A DNA stretch of 64,000 nt from Ulvibacterium sp. (GTDB taxonomy: Bacteria; Bacteroidota; Bacteroidia; Flavobacteriales; Flavobacteriaceae), in contig NZ_JANQOO010000021.1 of the NCBI RefSeq assembly GCF_028285715.1, positions 434,001 through 498,000 on the forward strand. Direction: 5' to 3'. The translations under genes were made by a program, and so were the position numbers. Positions within the stretch are counted from its first letter, which is position 1. Every line of letters begins with the position of its first letter. Positions 1-10,283 of the stretch are shown one piece after another. The notes below the pieces were generated by a model. That model was not told the DNA's origin, did not search any database, and worked only from the letters and a program-made list of their open reading frames with translations.

Positions 1-1262
1 CGTAGAAATTTACCACGGTCACCTACCATTTCTGGAACCCATGGATATTCCTTGAATAACATTCCCGATTTTAAGGATTTTACGGCATCATTTCTCCAGA
101 CATGCATATATTTATGTTGGTCCCAACCCGAACCTATAATGTCCAAATCGCCATCATTGTCCAAGTCTACGAATTGGGTTCCCAAATGATTTTCCTTTCC
201 CGTATCGATTACAGTCTTCCTAAAATTTCCTTTTCCGTCATTTTTCCATAGTTGTAGTTCCAAATTTTCTCCCTTGTGTTCGGCAGTGAGCAAATCAATG
301 TCCCCATCCCGATCGAGGTCCGTAATATCCAAATTGTTGATGGAAAATTGGGTAACTATTCTATGGCGCTCCCAATTACTTAGATCCTCTTGGGAGAACC
401 ACCAAAAATTAGCATCCGGTTCCAGTCCTGGATAACGTTCCTCCGTTACAACGATGTCTGTCTTGCCATCTCCATTCAAGTCAGCAACTTCAACCCTGTC
501 TATGGGATGTTCACTGCGGCCCACTATGATCTCTTCCCAAAGTGTTTCAATACTTCCCGGATTTTCATACCAAACCAAAATTTTTGGTTCATCTTCGCCA
601 TCCGGCCTTCTACCGGCTGCAATATCCAAATCGCCATCTCCGTCTATATCCCCTACCCCTATGCCTTCATCCGAAGTATTCTCACAGATCATATGCACCT
701 CCCAATTAACGGTATCGGCATTGGCTTCCGGTATTGAAATGGCGTAAATATTTCCATTTCCCGCAATAACAAACTCGGAACGCCCAGTAGCGACCAAATC
801 TGCCTTTTCAAAACCTTGACTGTTAACATGGCTTGTAGCAGGCACCTTACCGATCAAACGTTTTTTATACTTAGTTCCTTCGGTATTCAGGGCTTCATAC
901 CAGTATAAATTCGGTAAGGCCATTGCGATGATGTCCCCATAGGGATCACCGTCCACGTCTAGATAAAGAATGGCATCCACATTATCATCCAGAACCGTCC
1001 GTTTCCAATGACCTTCCATTCCCTTTCCAGGATTATGATAAACGTACCTCCCGGATATGATATCTAGATTACCATCATTGTTTACATCCCCAGCATCCAA
1101 TCCAAAGTATCGCAGCCAATTGGGTTCGTTCCAATCACCCCACATTTGTTTTGTACTGTCTATCTGAATATAGGTCCATCCTTCTAAAATATCTTGTTGT
1201 GAAAGGGAGTTCGTCGCGATATTAATTGTGCAAAGGATAAGAATGAATTTTTTGATTCTCAT
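1..1262 (-). CDS. FG-GAP/VCBS repeat protein, secreted (3' end beyond left edge)
   Basis: Open reading frame read on the minus strand from an ATG at 1262 and still open at base 1, so about 420 N-terminal residues are present and the C-terminus is missing. It begins with a short hydrophobic export signal (MRIKKFILILCTINIATN). The rest carries recurring calcium-loop motifs typical of FG-GAP/VCBS beta-propeller blades: DAGDVNNDGNLD, GDIDGDGDLDI, VADLNGDGKTD, LDRDGDIDLL and VDLDNDGDLDI. Such domains form extracellular beta-propellers used in adhesion or as accessory modules of secreted enzymes. The substrate cannot be read from this fragment, and a catalytic or T9SS sorting domain could lie beyond the edge. 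It follows the giant adhesin on the same strand but is separated from it by a terminator. Confidence 0.85.
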   Translation of the reverse strand, partial: MRIKKFILILCTINIATNSLSQQDILEGWTYIQIDSTKQMWGDWNEPNWLRYFGLDAGDVNNDGNLDIISGRYVYHNPGKGMEGHWKRTVLDDNVDAILYLDVDGDPYGDIIAMALPNLYWYEALNTEGTKYKKRLIGKVPATSHVNSQGFEKADLVATGRSEFVIAGNGNIYAISIPEANADTVNWEVHMICENTSDEGIGVGDIDGDGDLDIAAGRRPDGEDEPKILVWYENPGSIETLWEEIIVGRSEHPIDRVEVADLNGDGKTDIVVTEERYPGLEPDANFWWFSQEDLSNWERHRIVTQFSINNLDITDLDRDGDIDLLTAEHKGENLELQLWKNDGKGNFRKTVIDTGKENHLGTQFVDLDNDGDLDIIGSGWDQHKYMHVWRNDAVKSLKSGMLFKEYPWVPEMVGDRGKFL

Positions 1263-1576
1263 TTATCGGTGTTCAAAATTTGTTGCATTTCAGTTTGAAA
1301 AGGATTCCGTGTTCTATTCCTCTAAATCGGGCTAAAAGGCCCTTTCTCCAAAGAAGTATTTCAACAATGCCCTGATTAAGCCCGTAAAGCATTCCGTTAA
1401 AAACATTATATCGGTTTTTTTAATTTCAAAATACTTCGAAAAGATGAAAATACTAAAAACCACCTTGCAAGCTTGGTATCATTTTATCAAAATAAGATAC
1501 GGAAAAATAAGAACAAAAAAGGTGGACATTTCAAAAATGCCCACCTGCAATTAGACTGTAGATTTTTTGGTAATAG
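1263..1576. other. Intergenic region, 314 bp, no gene seen
   Basis: No convincing reading frame on either strand. The right part (1515-1546) holds the terminator of the adhesin gene. The remainder is AT-rich and must contain the promoter of the leftward FG-GAP gene, but no clean TAnnTTTG element is visible there. A weak GGGC/GCCC hairpin lies near 1330-1345. Confidence 0.6.
1515..1546 (-). terminator. Rho-independent terminator after the giant adhesin gene
   Basis: On the minus strand the sequence forms an 11-bp stem with one mismatch (AGGTGGGCATT pairing with AATGTCCACCT) around a short loop, followed directly by a run of six T. It lies about 30 bases downstream of the adhesin stop codon at 1577-1579. 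Confidence 0.8.
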
Positions 1577-4500
1577 CTATCTATATAGCGTAAAGTGTCC
1601 TACGTAGCGTGTGTTTCTGGCATCATTTTGATTTACGACATACCAGTAATCCCCTGTTGGAAGTTCACTGCCCTCGTAGGTGCCGTCCCAGTTTTTTACT
1701 TGATCTAAAATCGCTACTACCCTACCATAACGATCATAAATCTTGACCTCAATATTAGGGAAAAATTCCCGCCCATTGATTACCCATAGGTCATTGTTAT
1801 TATCCCCGTCCGGTGTAAAGAAATTAGGGATTTCCAACATACCGGTAAATAGGAATGGGATCGGGGCCACGGCCACACAGCCGTTTTGATCTACCACGCG
1901 TACTTCCACTGTTCCGCTTACATTGGTCGTATAGATATTCTCAGTTCCGTAGGACTCCCCATCGAAAAAGAACTCGTATCCGCCAAAACCTCCCTCAGCC
2001 GTAGCTGTAATTTCATCTGGCCCAGTTTTTATAGCTGTAAGCGTCAATGGATCATAGGCATCGATACTAAATTCCACAAAATTAGTACAACCATTCTCGT
2101 GGTAGACATAAACGGTATGGTCTCCGGGTGGTAAATCGGCCCAGGTCCTAGTGGCATCCGCTTGGGTAATATCATCAACATCCAAAGCGAACAGCAACCT
2201 TGGCAACAAGCTGCTATCCTGCATTTCAACGGTAGCGGTACTGTTGGGGAAAATACCTTCACAACCATATTGCACTATGGGTTCCGCAGTAAGGTCCACA
2301 CCAATACCGATAGTAAATACATCAGAAGTATCACATCCATTGGCATCCTGAATATATAGGGCATAGGAGGCACCTCCTTGAAGGTTCTGGATAATCCCAC
2401 CGTCATAAGGCGCAAATACCCCAGTACCTGTTTCATTAACTGGATCTATCATTTCGATCTTATATTCAAAATATGGAGCAGGACTTATCAGTGGGTCATT
2501 AAATGGTGTACCTCCAACAATATTGAACACTACCGTGCCATCATTGGCCCCGATACAAAGTTCAGGGGTGGTCTGCAAATTACTTATTTGCAAAGTGGGT
2601 GGTTCCATTACCGAAATAACATCCTTCTCAAAACAACCATTTTCGTCCTGGATCAAAATCTCATAATCTCCTACGGCCAATTCGTCAAAAGTGTATATTC
2701 CCGGAGTAGCGGGGTCACTGAAGAATTCATTAAAATTAGGCTCTATGGCAAATTGTATCAATCCCACTCCACCACTGGTCACTTCAATGGTTACAGTTCC
2801 ATCTTCCTCACCACTACAACTAACCGGCGTGGAATCCGCGGTAAACAGAATAGGATCAGGTCTAACGATTTCAAAGGGACCGGCAATATCACTACAGCTG
2901 GCTCCACTGGTAACAGCAATGTAATAATCCGTACCCTCCGGGAGACCTTCAAAAGTACCATTGCCCTGAGGTCCTCTAAACAAAGTTGCCGTGGCAGCCG
3001 GACTAAAAGCATCCTGAGGATCACCATTGTACAAATAGAACAAGTCATTGCCCACTCCACCATTTACGAAGGACTCAATCCTGCCGTCCAATTCCGAAGC
3101 ACATGAAATATCGTCCGGCAAATTGGGCAATAAGGTAATGCCCGTGGCATCGGTCATAGTAATACCATTGGAGCGGACGGCCAAACAAGTGTTGGCGGCG
3201 TTCTTTTTGCGAACGTCAAATTGATACGTGATTCCAGCATCCCCGGGGAAACGTTGAGAGGTTCCCGTCATGTCCTGATAAGGTCCAACTACAACACCAT
3301 TTTCAACCGGTTGAAATTCGTATGTAAATAAAGGATCTGGGTTTTCTATCCTTAGCTCTATCTCACCTTGACCCCCACAACCTGGTACTCTGGTTTGTAC
3401 CAGTCTAGGTTCTACCGGTGGTGGAGGGCTTACAAAATAGGGAGGTGTAACGAAAATACAGTCATAACTGGATGATACCTCAATTGCGTACCAACCCCCA
3501 CTGATGAAACCACCACTGGCCCCGATGAAAGTAGGGGAGCTTTGTAAACCACTGGTGGAGACTATATCCGTATTATCATTACTGTTCAAATACAACAACC
3601 TATAATTGTATCCTGCTCCTGCCACTCCACCGGTTGCACCGGCAATAGCGGTTGTGGCGTCTCCCGTACTGGGGTCGTAAGCCTCTAAAATGGCGTTGTT
3701 ACCGTTGGGACAGACCAGGGCCTGAGGTTCCCGTATACCCGCATCGATTTGGGGAACCGCGGGTAGATTGATGTCAAAAGTATCCGTACAATTTTCAACA
3801 TCTTGTATTTCTACCCTATAATCGCCACTGGACAGGTTTTGGAAATCGCTATTTGCCGAAAAAGCTACTACTTCTTGATAACCCGAACCGTCATCCCGTA
3901 ATAAACGATATTGGTAGGGGGAGGAATCCCAACCTCCGGTTCCTGTGGCCTCTATTCTTCCTGTATTATCATTACAACTCACGTTGCCGACTTCAATGGC
4001 CGTAACATCCAAAACGCCATTGGGCGTTCTAATGGTGGCCGCATTACTATCCGCAGAGCAGAAAGGCATGGCTGTTGAAATAACCTCTACAAAGAAATTT
4101 CCACCAGGAAGTCCCGCAATGATTTCGGGGTTATTGGCCGTGTCCAAAGTTCCGGTTGCCAATATGGTAGTCTTCCCTGGATCACTTCCACTATATACAT
4201 TATAGGTGTATTGTCCAGTATAATCGGTAACTTCGATAGAAAGCTCCCCATCGCTTGCACCAAAACAGCTTATCGGTTTCGCCTCTGCGATAACCACGGT
4301 TGGTGCAATAGGTTCGTTGACCGTATGTACCGGCATGGGGTACGCACAACCTCCGATGTTATCTTGAACCTCAAACAAATAATCACCCGTTGCCGGCAAG
4401 AATACATCTACGTAATCATTACCTGGAGTATTGGTCCATGGACCTGCGGCAACGGCAGAAATTGCACTTACGGTAAAATCCGTTGTCCCGATTACCTGAA

Positions 4501-7500
4501 TTCTCACACGTTCATCATCCCTACAATTCAGAGGATCTATTTGAATTATTGTAGGTACCACATCGGTAGGAGGATTAATCGGTGGTAATGTAAACTCGTG
4601 CCTACATCCATTGCCATCAATGGCATATACCGTAATGTTTTGAACCGACCCATTATCCACAATTTCAAAAGTTGGCGAAGTTTGATAGTTGGAATGCCCC
4701 GTAATGCTGTATTGGTATCCGCTTCCAACAGTCCCCGGATCAACGACTGTAGTGGTGATGGTAGTTGAGCTAAATCGATTTGCACCGGGCTCACAGGCAA
4801 AATCGGGGGCACTGGCCGTTATGGAGAAAACAGGAGGCTCATCAATTTGAATATTCGGAGCCGTTACCGTACAATTTCGGGCAGAACGCACAACAACATC
4901 ATAATTCCCCGGTGCTATTCCTGTAAACGAACCTGATCCGTTCTGCTGTATAATCGGAGTCGTTGTACCTGCATTATACAAGGTATACTCCATAGGGGCA
5001 TCAGCGTCCGTCCCTGGTGCCAATATGATATCGATACTACCATCATTGGCCCCGTTACAGGATATATCGTTTTCCAAAACAGCACCAATTACGGGAACTA
5101 TGGCCTGGTCCAGGTTAATATTGTTTACCGTAAAGAAACAGAAGATGGAACCATCAAATACGATATTGTCCGTTACGGTAACCTGATAGCTACCGGGCAG
5201 CATATTTGTAAATACCGGGTTATTGGTCTGTGTAATATTAACACCACCACCCAAATAGTCTGTTCCTGTAAGATCGAAATCAAAATCTCCACTTCCCCCT
5301 ACAGTAGAAATCGTAATAACCCCATCTGCGGCATTACATGTAGACAGTGTGGAAAATCCGCCCGAGGCCGAGAGAAATTCATAAACCGTTGCCGTGCCCT
5401 GACTGGTACAGCCATCCGCATCTATGACATCCACTATATAATCCCCGGGAGTACTCACATTGAACGTGTATTCAAATAAAGTACCGGCCCCGTTCAATAC
5501 CCCAAATTGAGTATCACCTCCCAAAGTAAACCTTGGCGTATCCACAGTGGACGGAACCTGTACAACAATATCAAATGAGGTGGAAGTAACATCGCACTGA
5601 TTTTCAACGATAAAGGTCGGTGTAGGCAATGTCGGGGATAGGGGTATAATCTCCGCGATGGCAAAAGAAGTACATCCACTTACATCCATCACGTACACAT
5701 CATAATTTCCGGCAGGCCCGGTAAAAGTTGTGGTTGTACCAAAATCGCCCGGGGTCGGGGAAACCGAAACAGGCATAAAGGCAAAGGTATAAGGGCCACC
5801 GGCCCCACCGCTTCCCTGTACCGTAATTGCACCATCCGCGTTACAGTTGGCAGGAGTTAGGTTCAAGATATCAATGGACGGTAAATTTTGATCAATAATC
5901 ACACCCGTGGCATCCGTACAATTATCCGTTAAATTGGTCACAATAATTTGATAATCGCCTGGAAGTTGCAACGTGTTATCCACAAAAGGATCGGCCACAG
6001 TAGTTACTGGGTTGTGGAGATCTATTCTAGTACCATCACCATTGTTCAACAATTCGATTCGCAAATCATCTCCAATAGCAAACCCGGTAACGGTATAAAT
6101 AATCTCACCGTTGCGATTTACATCACAAAATCCTGCGGTGGACACCGCGGATACATCCAAGGCAGTAGGACCATCAACTGGTGGTATTTCTACCAAATAC
6201 ACGCAGTTGGTGCCCAAGTCGGTTACTTCGACTGTATAGGTAACCCCATATTGCAATCCGGAAAAGGTATGTCTTCTTGGCGGCGAATTAGGGGTCACCG
6301 GCGGTAATGGATCATTCTCCAAACGGATTAGAAAGTTGGGCCCCACCCCTCCAATAATTTCGACCGTATTGCTGAAACCGCTGACGTCACAGACCGGGAC
6401 AACGGGATCCGGAACAACATCCAAACTGGTCTGAACTACCGTTACCGTATCCGTATCCCGACAACCAAGGGCATCTACGGTTACCACAGTATAGACTCCC
6501 GGTATTAAATTGCTAAAAGTTTCGCTGGTGCTTGAGGTTGGGCCTATTCTGGAAAGTTCAAACCCAAACTGATCTTGTAATATGTAGGTAAAGTCCGGAG
6601 TACCTCCCGCTACGCCGGTAACTTGAACACCACCTTCTACTACTCCACTGGAACATGTAGCCAATACAGGCGATACTGTCGCGTCTGGTGGTGGGGTTCC
6701 GTCAAGTGGAATAAGCACCGAAGCAGGAAGCGTTTCACATCCTCGGGCATCCCTTACGATATAGGGATATGTATTTCCGGCAATAAGATTTGAAAAAGTG
6801 GACTGAGAACCAAAAGGTCCGCCATTAAAACTTATTTCATATGGGGGTATGCCACTTGTAGCATCCGGGATTATGGTAACGATACCGTTATCATTCTGTC
6901 CACAACTAGCCGGGGTAACATTAACCGTTGCCGGGTCGATGGATACCGGTGGATTAAGAATCACGGGGACTGATGAAGCCGTACAAGCACTATTTGTAGT
7001 ATTGTTATCGGATACGCGGAACACATAGGTTCCAGGTGTAGTGGTATCATGTAGGAAATTATTGGATGCCAGTGGAATGGGAGCACCAAAACTTACCCCA
7101 TTGTCCGAACTAACCTCATATTGCTTTGGACCGGCTCCAGAAGTGTAGCCTCCAGTTACCACCACCCTGATTTGACCAGGGGCACCGCCACAGGGAATTT
7201 CGGTCTCAATGCTTGCACTTACCCGTAACTGCGGATTGATGGTCATGCTAACCGTATCGCTACAATTGTTTCCATCCACTACCTCTACGGTGTAATTACC
7301 CGGTGCTATTCCTGTAAATACAGGACTTGCCTGTAACGGTCCGCCATTTATTCTATATTGGTGACTCGCAATTGGCGCGGTACCTGCCGTGGAGGTGACG
7401 GCGACCGTAGCTCCCGGACCCGGAACATAACAAAAGTCCGAAGCAACCGGATCCAATGCCAGTACCGGTGCGTCTATTGGGGTGAGGTCAAATTCAAAGG

Positions 7501-10147
7501 TAGCCGTACAACCTTCGGAATCTTCCACTATTAAAGTATAAACATCCAATGGGTCCAAGGCATCCGTTCCTTGGCTAAGATTTCCGAAAGTAGGTCCAGA
7601 TTTTGGTCCTATGGTAGTCGCTCCTCCGGGGTATATTAGCGTATAACGATTACCTCCCCATCCACCTGATGGGTTGGCCACTACCCTTCCCAGGTTGTTA
7701 TTGGCACAGCTCATTGGGGTAATCGTACCGGTCAAGGTCAACAAAGAAGATTCCTGTATATCGAAAGAAGCCGTATCGGTACAACCCGTGTCCACATCCG
7801 TTACCGTTATCGTATAAGTCCCGGCACCGGAGGGAGGTAGAATGACCTCTCCATCATTTTGGGGACCTCCGGTAAAAAGTCCTCCATTAATATCATATGT
7901 ATAATTGTTGGCAAAACCGTCAATTAAAAAGGTACCCGAGCCATCCGTAGCTCCATTACAAACCCTTAAATCACCTCCAGATTTTACCCTGGCCCGAATA
8001 GAGCTTATCAGGGCTGGGCTAAATCCTTCCTGATAAATACAATTGTTGGCATCCGTTATCTGAAAAATATACGAAGTTGTTGTACTCAAGCCTACAAAGG
8101 TATCGCTGGCGCCGTTATCGAAGGTTACAGGGCTTATGATGGAGTAATTGACAATAGGTGCATTACTCGTGGGAACCAACTGCACGTCCGATGTACTAGT
8201 AGTACAGTTGCTATTACTTTGTACAAAATCAATATCCGTTGGAGGATCTACATCCAGAATGGTTATTGGCGTAAGTTCTACGCGACAACCGCCTCCATCT
8301 TCAATAATTGGGGTATAGGTTCCCGGTACCAAACCGGGATATGAAAGGGTTGCCGAAAAATTCAATCCATCTATACTGAACACATATCCACTTCCTGAAC
8401 CTCCCGAAAATGGGCCGACAAAATCGATTTGTCCTCCATTTGTACCTCCGGAACCATCACAGGTACGGTCGGAAATCTTTATTGCAGAGCCCACAATAGG
8501 GCCTACTCCGGTCACCGTAATGCTATCAGGTGTACCATCATCATCGGAATCTATGTCCAAGATACAATCAAATGTACCTTGTTGATAACGTACTTGAGGG
8601 CTGTATGTACCATCTGGAACCGGCAGGATGGGATTCGTATCCCAAGGATCGGCCGGATCGGCCCTAAAGGAAAGATTATACCCATTAGCATCAATAACGT
8701 TAATATTTATCCGGTTTCCTCCGTTGGTACAATCACCATCCACTCCAGTAGCAGTAATATCAGGAGGGTCTAATTCTGCAACATTGGCCGATGCATTTAT
8801 CGTACATCCATTACTGTCGGTAATGACAAAGTCATAGGTGCCGGCTGTAGTGACCCTAAATTCGGTCTGGGTGGTATAAGGATACGGTACTGGGGTAGGC
8901 ACTGGCGCACCTCCATTTACCGTAAATGTATAAGGAGGAGAACCTCCCGATGTACGCACAATAATCGGAATATCGGCCGGGCTACAACTCGGATCGGTGT
9001 TAAAACTTTCATTGACCTCGGTGGAAGCGTCCAATGGTGTAAGTCCATTTCCAATGACTATAGGATTACCACCGGTGTCCAGACTTTGTCGTGGGGGATC
9101 AATACCATTTAATGGATCCCCGGTACATTGCTGCGTTTCCACCTGTACGATATAAGTTCCAAATCCTACTGCGGAAAAAGTATATGGATTATCCGGTATA
9201 AAAGCCGTAAACTCCTGGGCTACGCCACTGGAATTGAGCAAGGTATACTTGAAGGGTCCTGGAACATTGTTGGCCGTTACAGTAATAGTACCTGTGTCCC
9301 CCGCACAAAGGGCATCGGTAAAGGTAACATCGATATCAATGTCCAGTTGATCGATAGTAATTGGCTGATATGGGTATTCACATGTATTTGGGGTATTTCT
9401 CAATCGGGCCTTGACAATATAAGTTCCTGGGGTAAGATTATCGAAAATAGGGCCTTGCCATGGTCCAAACCCACCGCCGTCGTCTATACTAAATTCGTAG
9501 GCACTTGAAAGATTGGTAACTTGAATCCTTCCTGGTACCCCGCAGATAAAGTCATTTTTTACAAAGGTCTGGGTAATGGTACTTTTCTTTACTTTGAAGT
9601 AATAACTGGTACCATCTGCAACGACCCTGAACTCAGCTCCCGTAGTGGCAGGAATACTACTTGCCGTTAAATTAAAAGTGGAACCTGTGGCCACCTGGGT
9701 ATAACAGCCCGTATTGGTATTTGGGCAATCTTCGTTAATATCCGGTGAACAGCCTCCGTTTAGAATTTGCCAAGAAACGGAACCTGGACTTCCAGCTAAG
9801 GAAATTGTTCTATCGTCAGAATCTCCACAAAGATTGAATCTGGCAACGGTCAATCCATTGGTACTACATCCTACCTCTTCATCCGCTCCTTGGATAATAG
9901 TCATAAACATGGGTGGAGCGGTCATTTCACCGGAATCGACATTCGTCGCGGCATAGGAATTGGAAGTCTTTAGCGTGGAGGTTTCAATTTTGGAATTCCC
10001 TTTCTCTGAAATGGGTTTTTCCAATACGGAGACAACATCACTTAGAAAACTATAAACTTTTGTGTTTGCTACGGCCGATGTACATACTATTGACAGCGCT
10101 ATCAATAGTAGGGCATACAGGGTATGCCTTGGTTTTCTTGGGAGCAT
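1577..10147 (-). CDS. SprB-like giant cell-surface adhesin with T9SS type B sorting domain
   Basis: A 2856-residue exported protein. Residues 1-27 are a signal peptide (TLYALLLIALSIVCTSAVA core). After a roughly 150-residue N-terminal region, the chain consists of about 29 degenerate repeats of 75-100 residues, each ending in a motif like GTYTVxVxDxxGC, as in SprB repeats of gliding flavobacteria. I counted the 29 repeat-end motifs by eye. The last 84 residues (about 2773-2856) form a gliding-motility-associated CHU_C/type B sorting domain with FFTPDGDNNNDLW, KIYDRYGRVV and PTGDYWYVV, predicting export by the type IX system and attachment at the cell surface. SprB of Flavobacterium johnsoniae is over twice as long. 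No sprC/sprD or T9SS genes are adjacent. The likely role is surface adhesion or gliding; the ligand is unknown. Confidence 0.92.
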   Translation of the reverse strand: MLPRKPRHTLYALLLIALSIVCTSAVANTKVYSFLSDVVSVLEKPISEKGNSKIETSTLKTSNSYAATNVDSGEMTAPPMFMTIIQGADEEVGCSTNGLTVARFNLCGDSDDRTISLAGSPGSVSWQILNGGCSPDINEDCPNTNTGCYTQVATGSTFNLTASSIPATTGAEFRVVADGTSYYFKVKKSTITQTFVKNDFICGVPGRIQVTNLSSAYEFSIDDGGGFGPWQGPIFDNLTPGTYIVKARLRNTPNTCEYPYQPITIDQLDIDIDVTFTDALCAGDTGTITVTANNVPGPFKYTLLNSSGVAQEFTAFIPDNPYTFSAVGFGTYIVQVETQQCTGDPLNGIDPPRQSLDTGGNPIVIGNGLTPLDASTEVNESFNTDPSCSPADIPIIVRTSGGSPPYTFTVNGGAPVPTPVPYPYTTQTEFRVTTAGTYDFVITDSNGCTINASANVAELDPPDITATGVDGDCTNGGNRININVIDANGYNLSFRADPADPWDTNPILPVPDGTYSPQVRYQQGTFDCILDIDSDDDGTPDSITVTGVGPIVGSAIKISDRTCDGSGGTNGGQIDFVGPFSGGSGSGYVFSIDGLNFSATLSYPGLVPGTYTPIIEDGGGCRVELTPITILDVDPPTDIDFVQSNSNCTTSTSDVQLVPTSNAPIVNYSIISPVTFDNGASDTFVGLSTTTSYIFQITDANNCIYQEGFSPALISSIRARVKSGGDLRVCNGATDGSGTFLIDGFANNYTYDINGGLFTGGPQNDGEVILPPSGAGTYTITVTDVDTGCTDTASFDIQESSLLTLTGTITPMSCANNNLGRVVANPSGGWGGNRYTLIYPGGATTIGPKSGPTFGNLSQGTDALDPLDVYTLIVEDSEGCTATFEFDLTPIDAPVLALDPVASDFCYVPGPGATVAVTSTAGTAPIASHQYRINGGPLQASPVFTGIAPGNYTVEVVDGNNCSDTVSMTINPQLRVSASIETEIPCGGAPGQIRVVVTGGYTSGAGPKQYEVSSDNGVSFGAPIPLASNNFLHDTTTPGTYVFRVSDNNTTNSACTASSVPVILNPPVSIDPATVNVTPASCGQNDNGIVTIIPDATSGIPPYEISFNGGPFGSQSTFSNLIAGNTYPYIVRDARGCETLPASVLIPLDGTPPPDATVSPVLATCSSGVVEGGVQVTGVAGGTPDFTYILQDQFGFELSRIGPTSSTSETFSNLIPGVYTVVTVDALGCRDTDTVTVVQTSLDVVPDPVVPVCDVSGFSNTVEIIGGVGPNFLIRLENDPLPPVTPNSPPRRHTFSGLQYGVTYTVEVTDLGTNCVYLVEIPPVDGPTALDVSAVSTAGFCDVNRNGEIIYTVTGFAIGDDLRIELLNNGDGTRIDLHNPVTTVADPFVDNTLQLPGDYQIIVTNLTDNCTDATGVIIDQNLPSIDILNLTPANCNADGAITVQGSGGAGGPYTFAFMPVSVSPTPGDFGTTTTFTGPAGNYDVYVMDVSGCTSFAIAEIIPLSPTLPTPTFIVENQCDVTSTSFDIVVQVPSTVDTPRFTLGGDTQFGVLNGAGTLFEYTFNVSTPGDYIVDVIDADGCTSQGTATVYEFLSASGGFSTLSTCNAADGVITISTVGGSGDFDFDLTGTDYLGGGVNITQTNNPVFTNMLPGSYQVTVTDNIVFDGSIFCFFTVNNINLDQAIVPVIGAVLENDISCNGANDGSIDIILAPGTDADAPMEYTLYNAGTTTPIIQQNGSGSFTGIAPGNYDVVVRSARNCTVTAPNIQIDEPPVFSITASAPDFACEPGANRFSSTTITTTVVDPGTVGSGYQYSITGHSNYQTSPTFEIVDNGSVQNITVYAIDGNGCRHEFTLPPINPPTDVVPTIIQIDPLNCRDDERVRIQVIGTTDFTVSAISAVAAGPWTNTPGNDYVDVFLPATGDYLFEVQDNIGGCAYPMPVHTVNEPIAPTVVIAEAKPISCFGASDGELSIEVTDYTGQYTYNVYSGSDPGKTTILATGTLDTANNPEIIAGLPGGNFFVEVISTAMPFCSADSNAATIRTPNGVLDVTAIEVGNVSCNDNTGRIEATGTGGWDSSPYQYRLLRDDGSGYQEVVAFSANSDFQNLSSGDYRVEIQDVENCTDTFDINLPAVPQIDAGIREPQALVCPNGNNAILEAYDPSTGDATTAIAGATGGVAGAGYNYRLLYLNSNDNTDIVSTSGLQSSPTFIGASGGFISGGWYAIEVSSSYDCIFVTPPYFVSPPPPVEPRLVQTRVPGCGGQGEIELRIENPDPLFTYEFQPVENGVVVGPYQDMTGTSQRFPGDAGITYQFDVRKKNAANTCLAVRSNGITMTDATGITLLPNLPDDISCASELDGRIESFVNGGVGNDLFYLYNGDPQDAFSPAATATLFRGPQGNGTFEGLPEGTDYYIAVTSGASCSDIAGPFEIVRPDPILFTADSTPVSCSGEEDGTVTIEVTSGGVGLIQFAIEPNFNEFFSDPATPGIYTFDELAVGDYEILIQDENGCFEKDVISVMEPPTLQISNLQTTPELCIGANDGTVVFNIVGGTPFNDPLISPAPYFEYKIEMIDPVNETGTGVFAPYDGGIIQNLQGGASYALYIQDANGCDTSDVFTIGIGVDLTAEPIVQYGCEGIFPNSTATVEMQDSSLLPRLLFALDVDDITQADATRTWADLPPGDHTVYVYHENGCTNFVEFSIDAYDPLTLTAIKTGPDEITATAEGGFGGYEFFFDGESYGTENIYTTNVSGTVEVRVVDQNGCVAVAPIPFLFTGMLEIPNFFTPDGDNNNDLWVINGREFFPNIEVKIYDRYGRVVAILDQVKNWDGTYEGSELPTGDYWYVVNQNDARNTRYVGHFTLYR

Positions 10148-10209
10148 AGGTTAAGTAAAGTTTTGGCAAGAATATGCATGATTTGGGATCAGAATATTCT
10201 TCAGTGTAA

Positions 10210-10241
10210 TTGTTTAAACTTATATTTTCTATTTATCTTTA
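10210..10241 (+). promoter_or_regulatory. Candidate promoter for the sugar dehydrogenase gene
   Basis: TTG at 10210-10212, a 21-bp spacer, then TATCTTTA at 10234-10241, one base off the Bacteroidota TAnnTTTG element. The predicted start of transcription lies about 38 bases upstream of the ATG at 10284. Confidence 0.4.
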
Positions 10242-10283
10242 GACAAAATTGGTACCTTATAATATTTCTTTTAACGTCAAAAT

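Noticed and set aside
2378-3106. Long plus-strand open frames within the adhesin gene (for example 242 codons at 2378)
   Set aside because: They lie antisense to the repeat-coding frame, lack family features and have compositions expected from the complementary strand.
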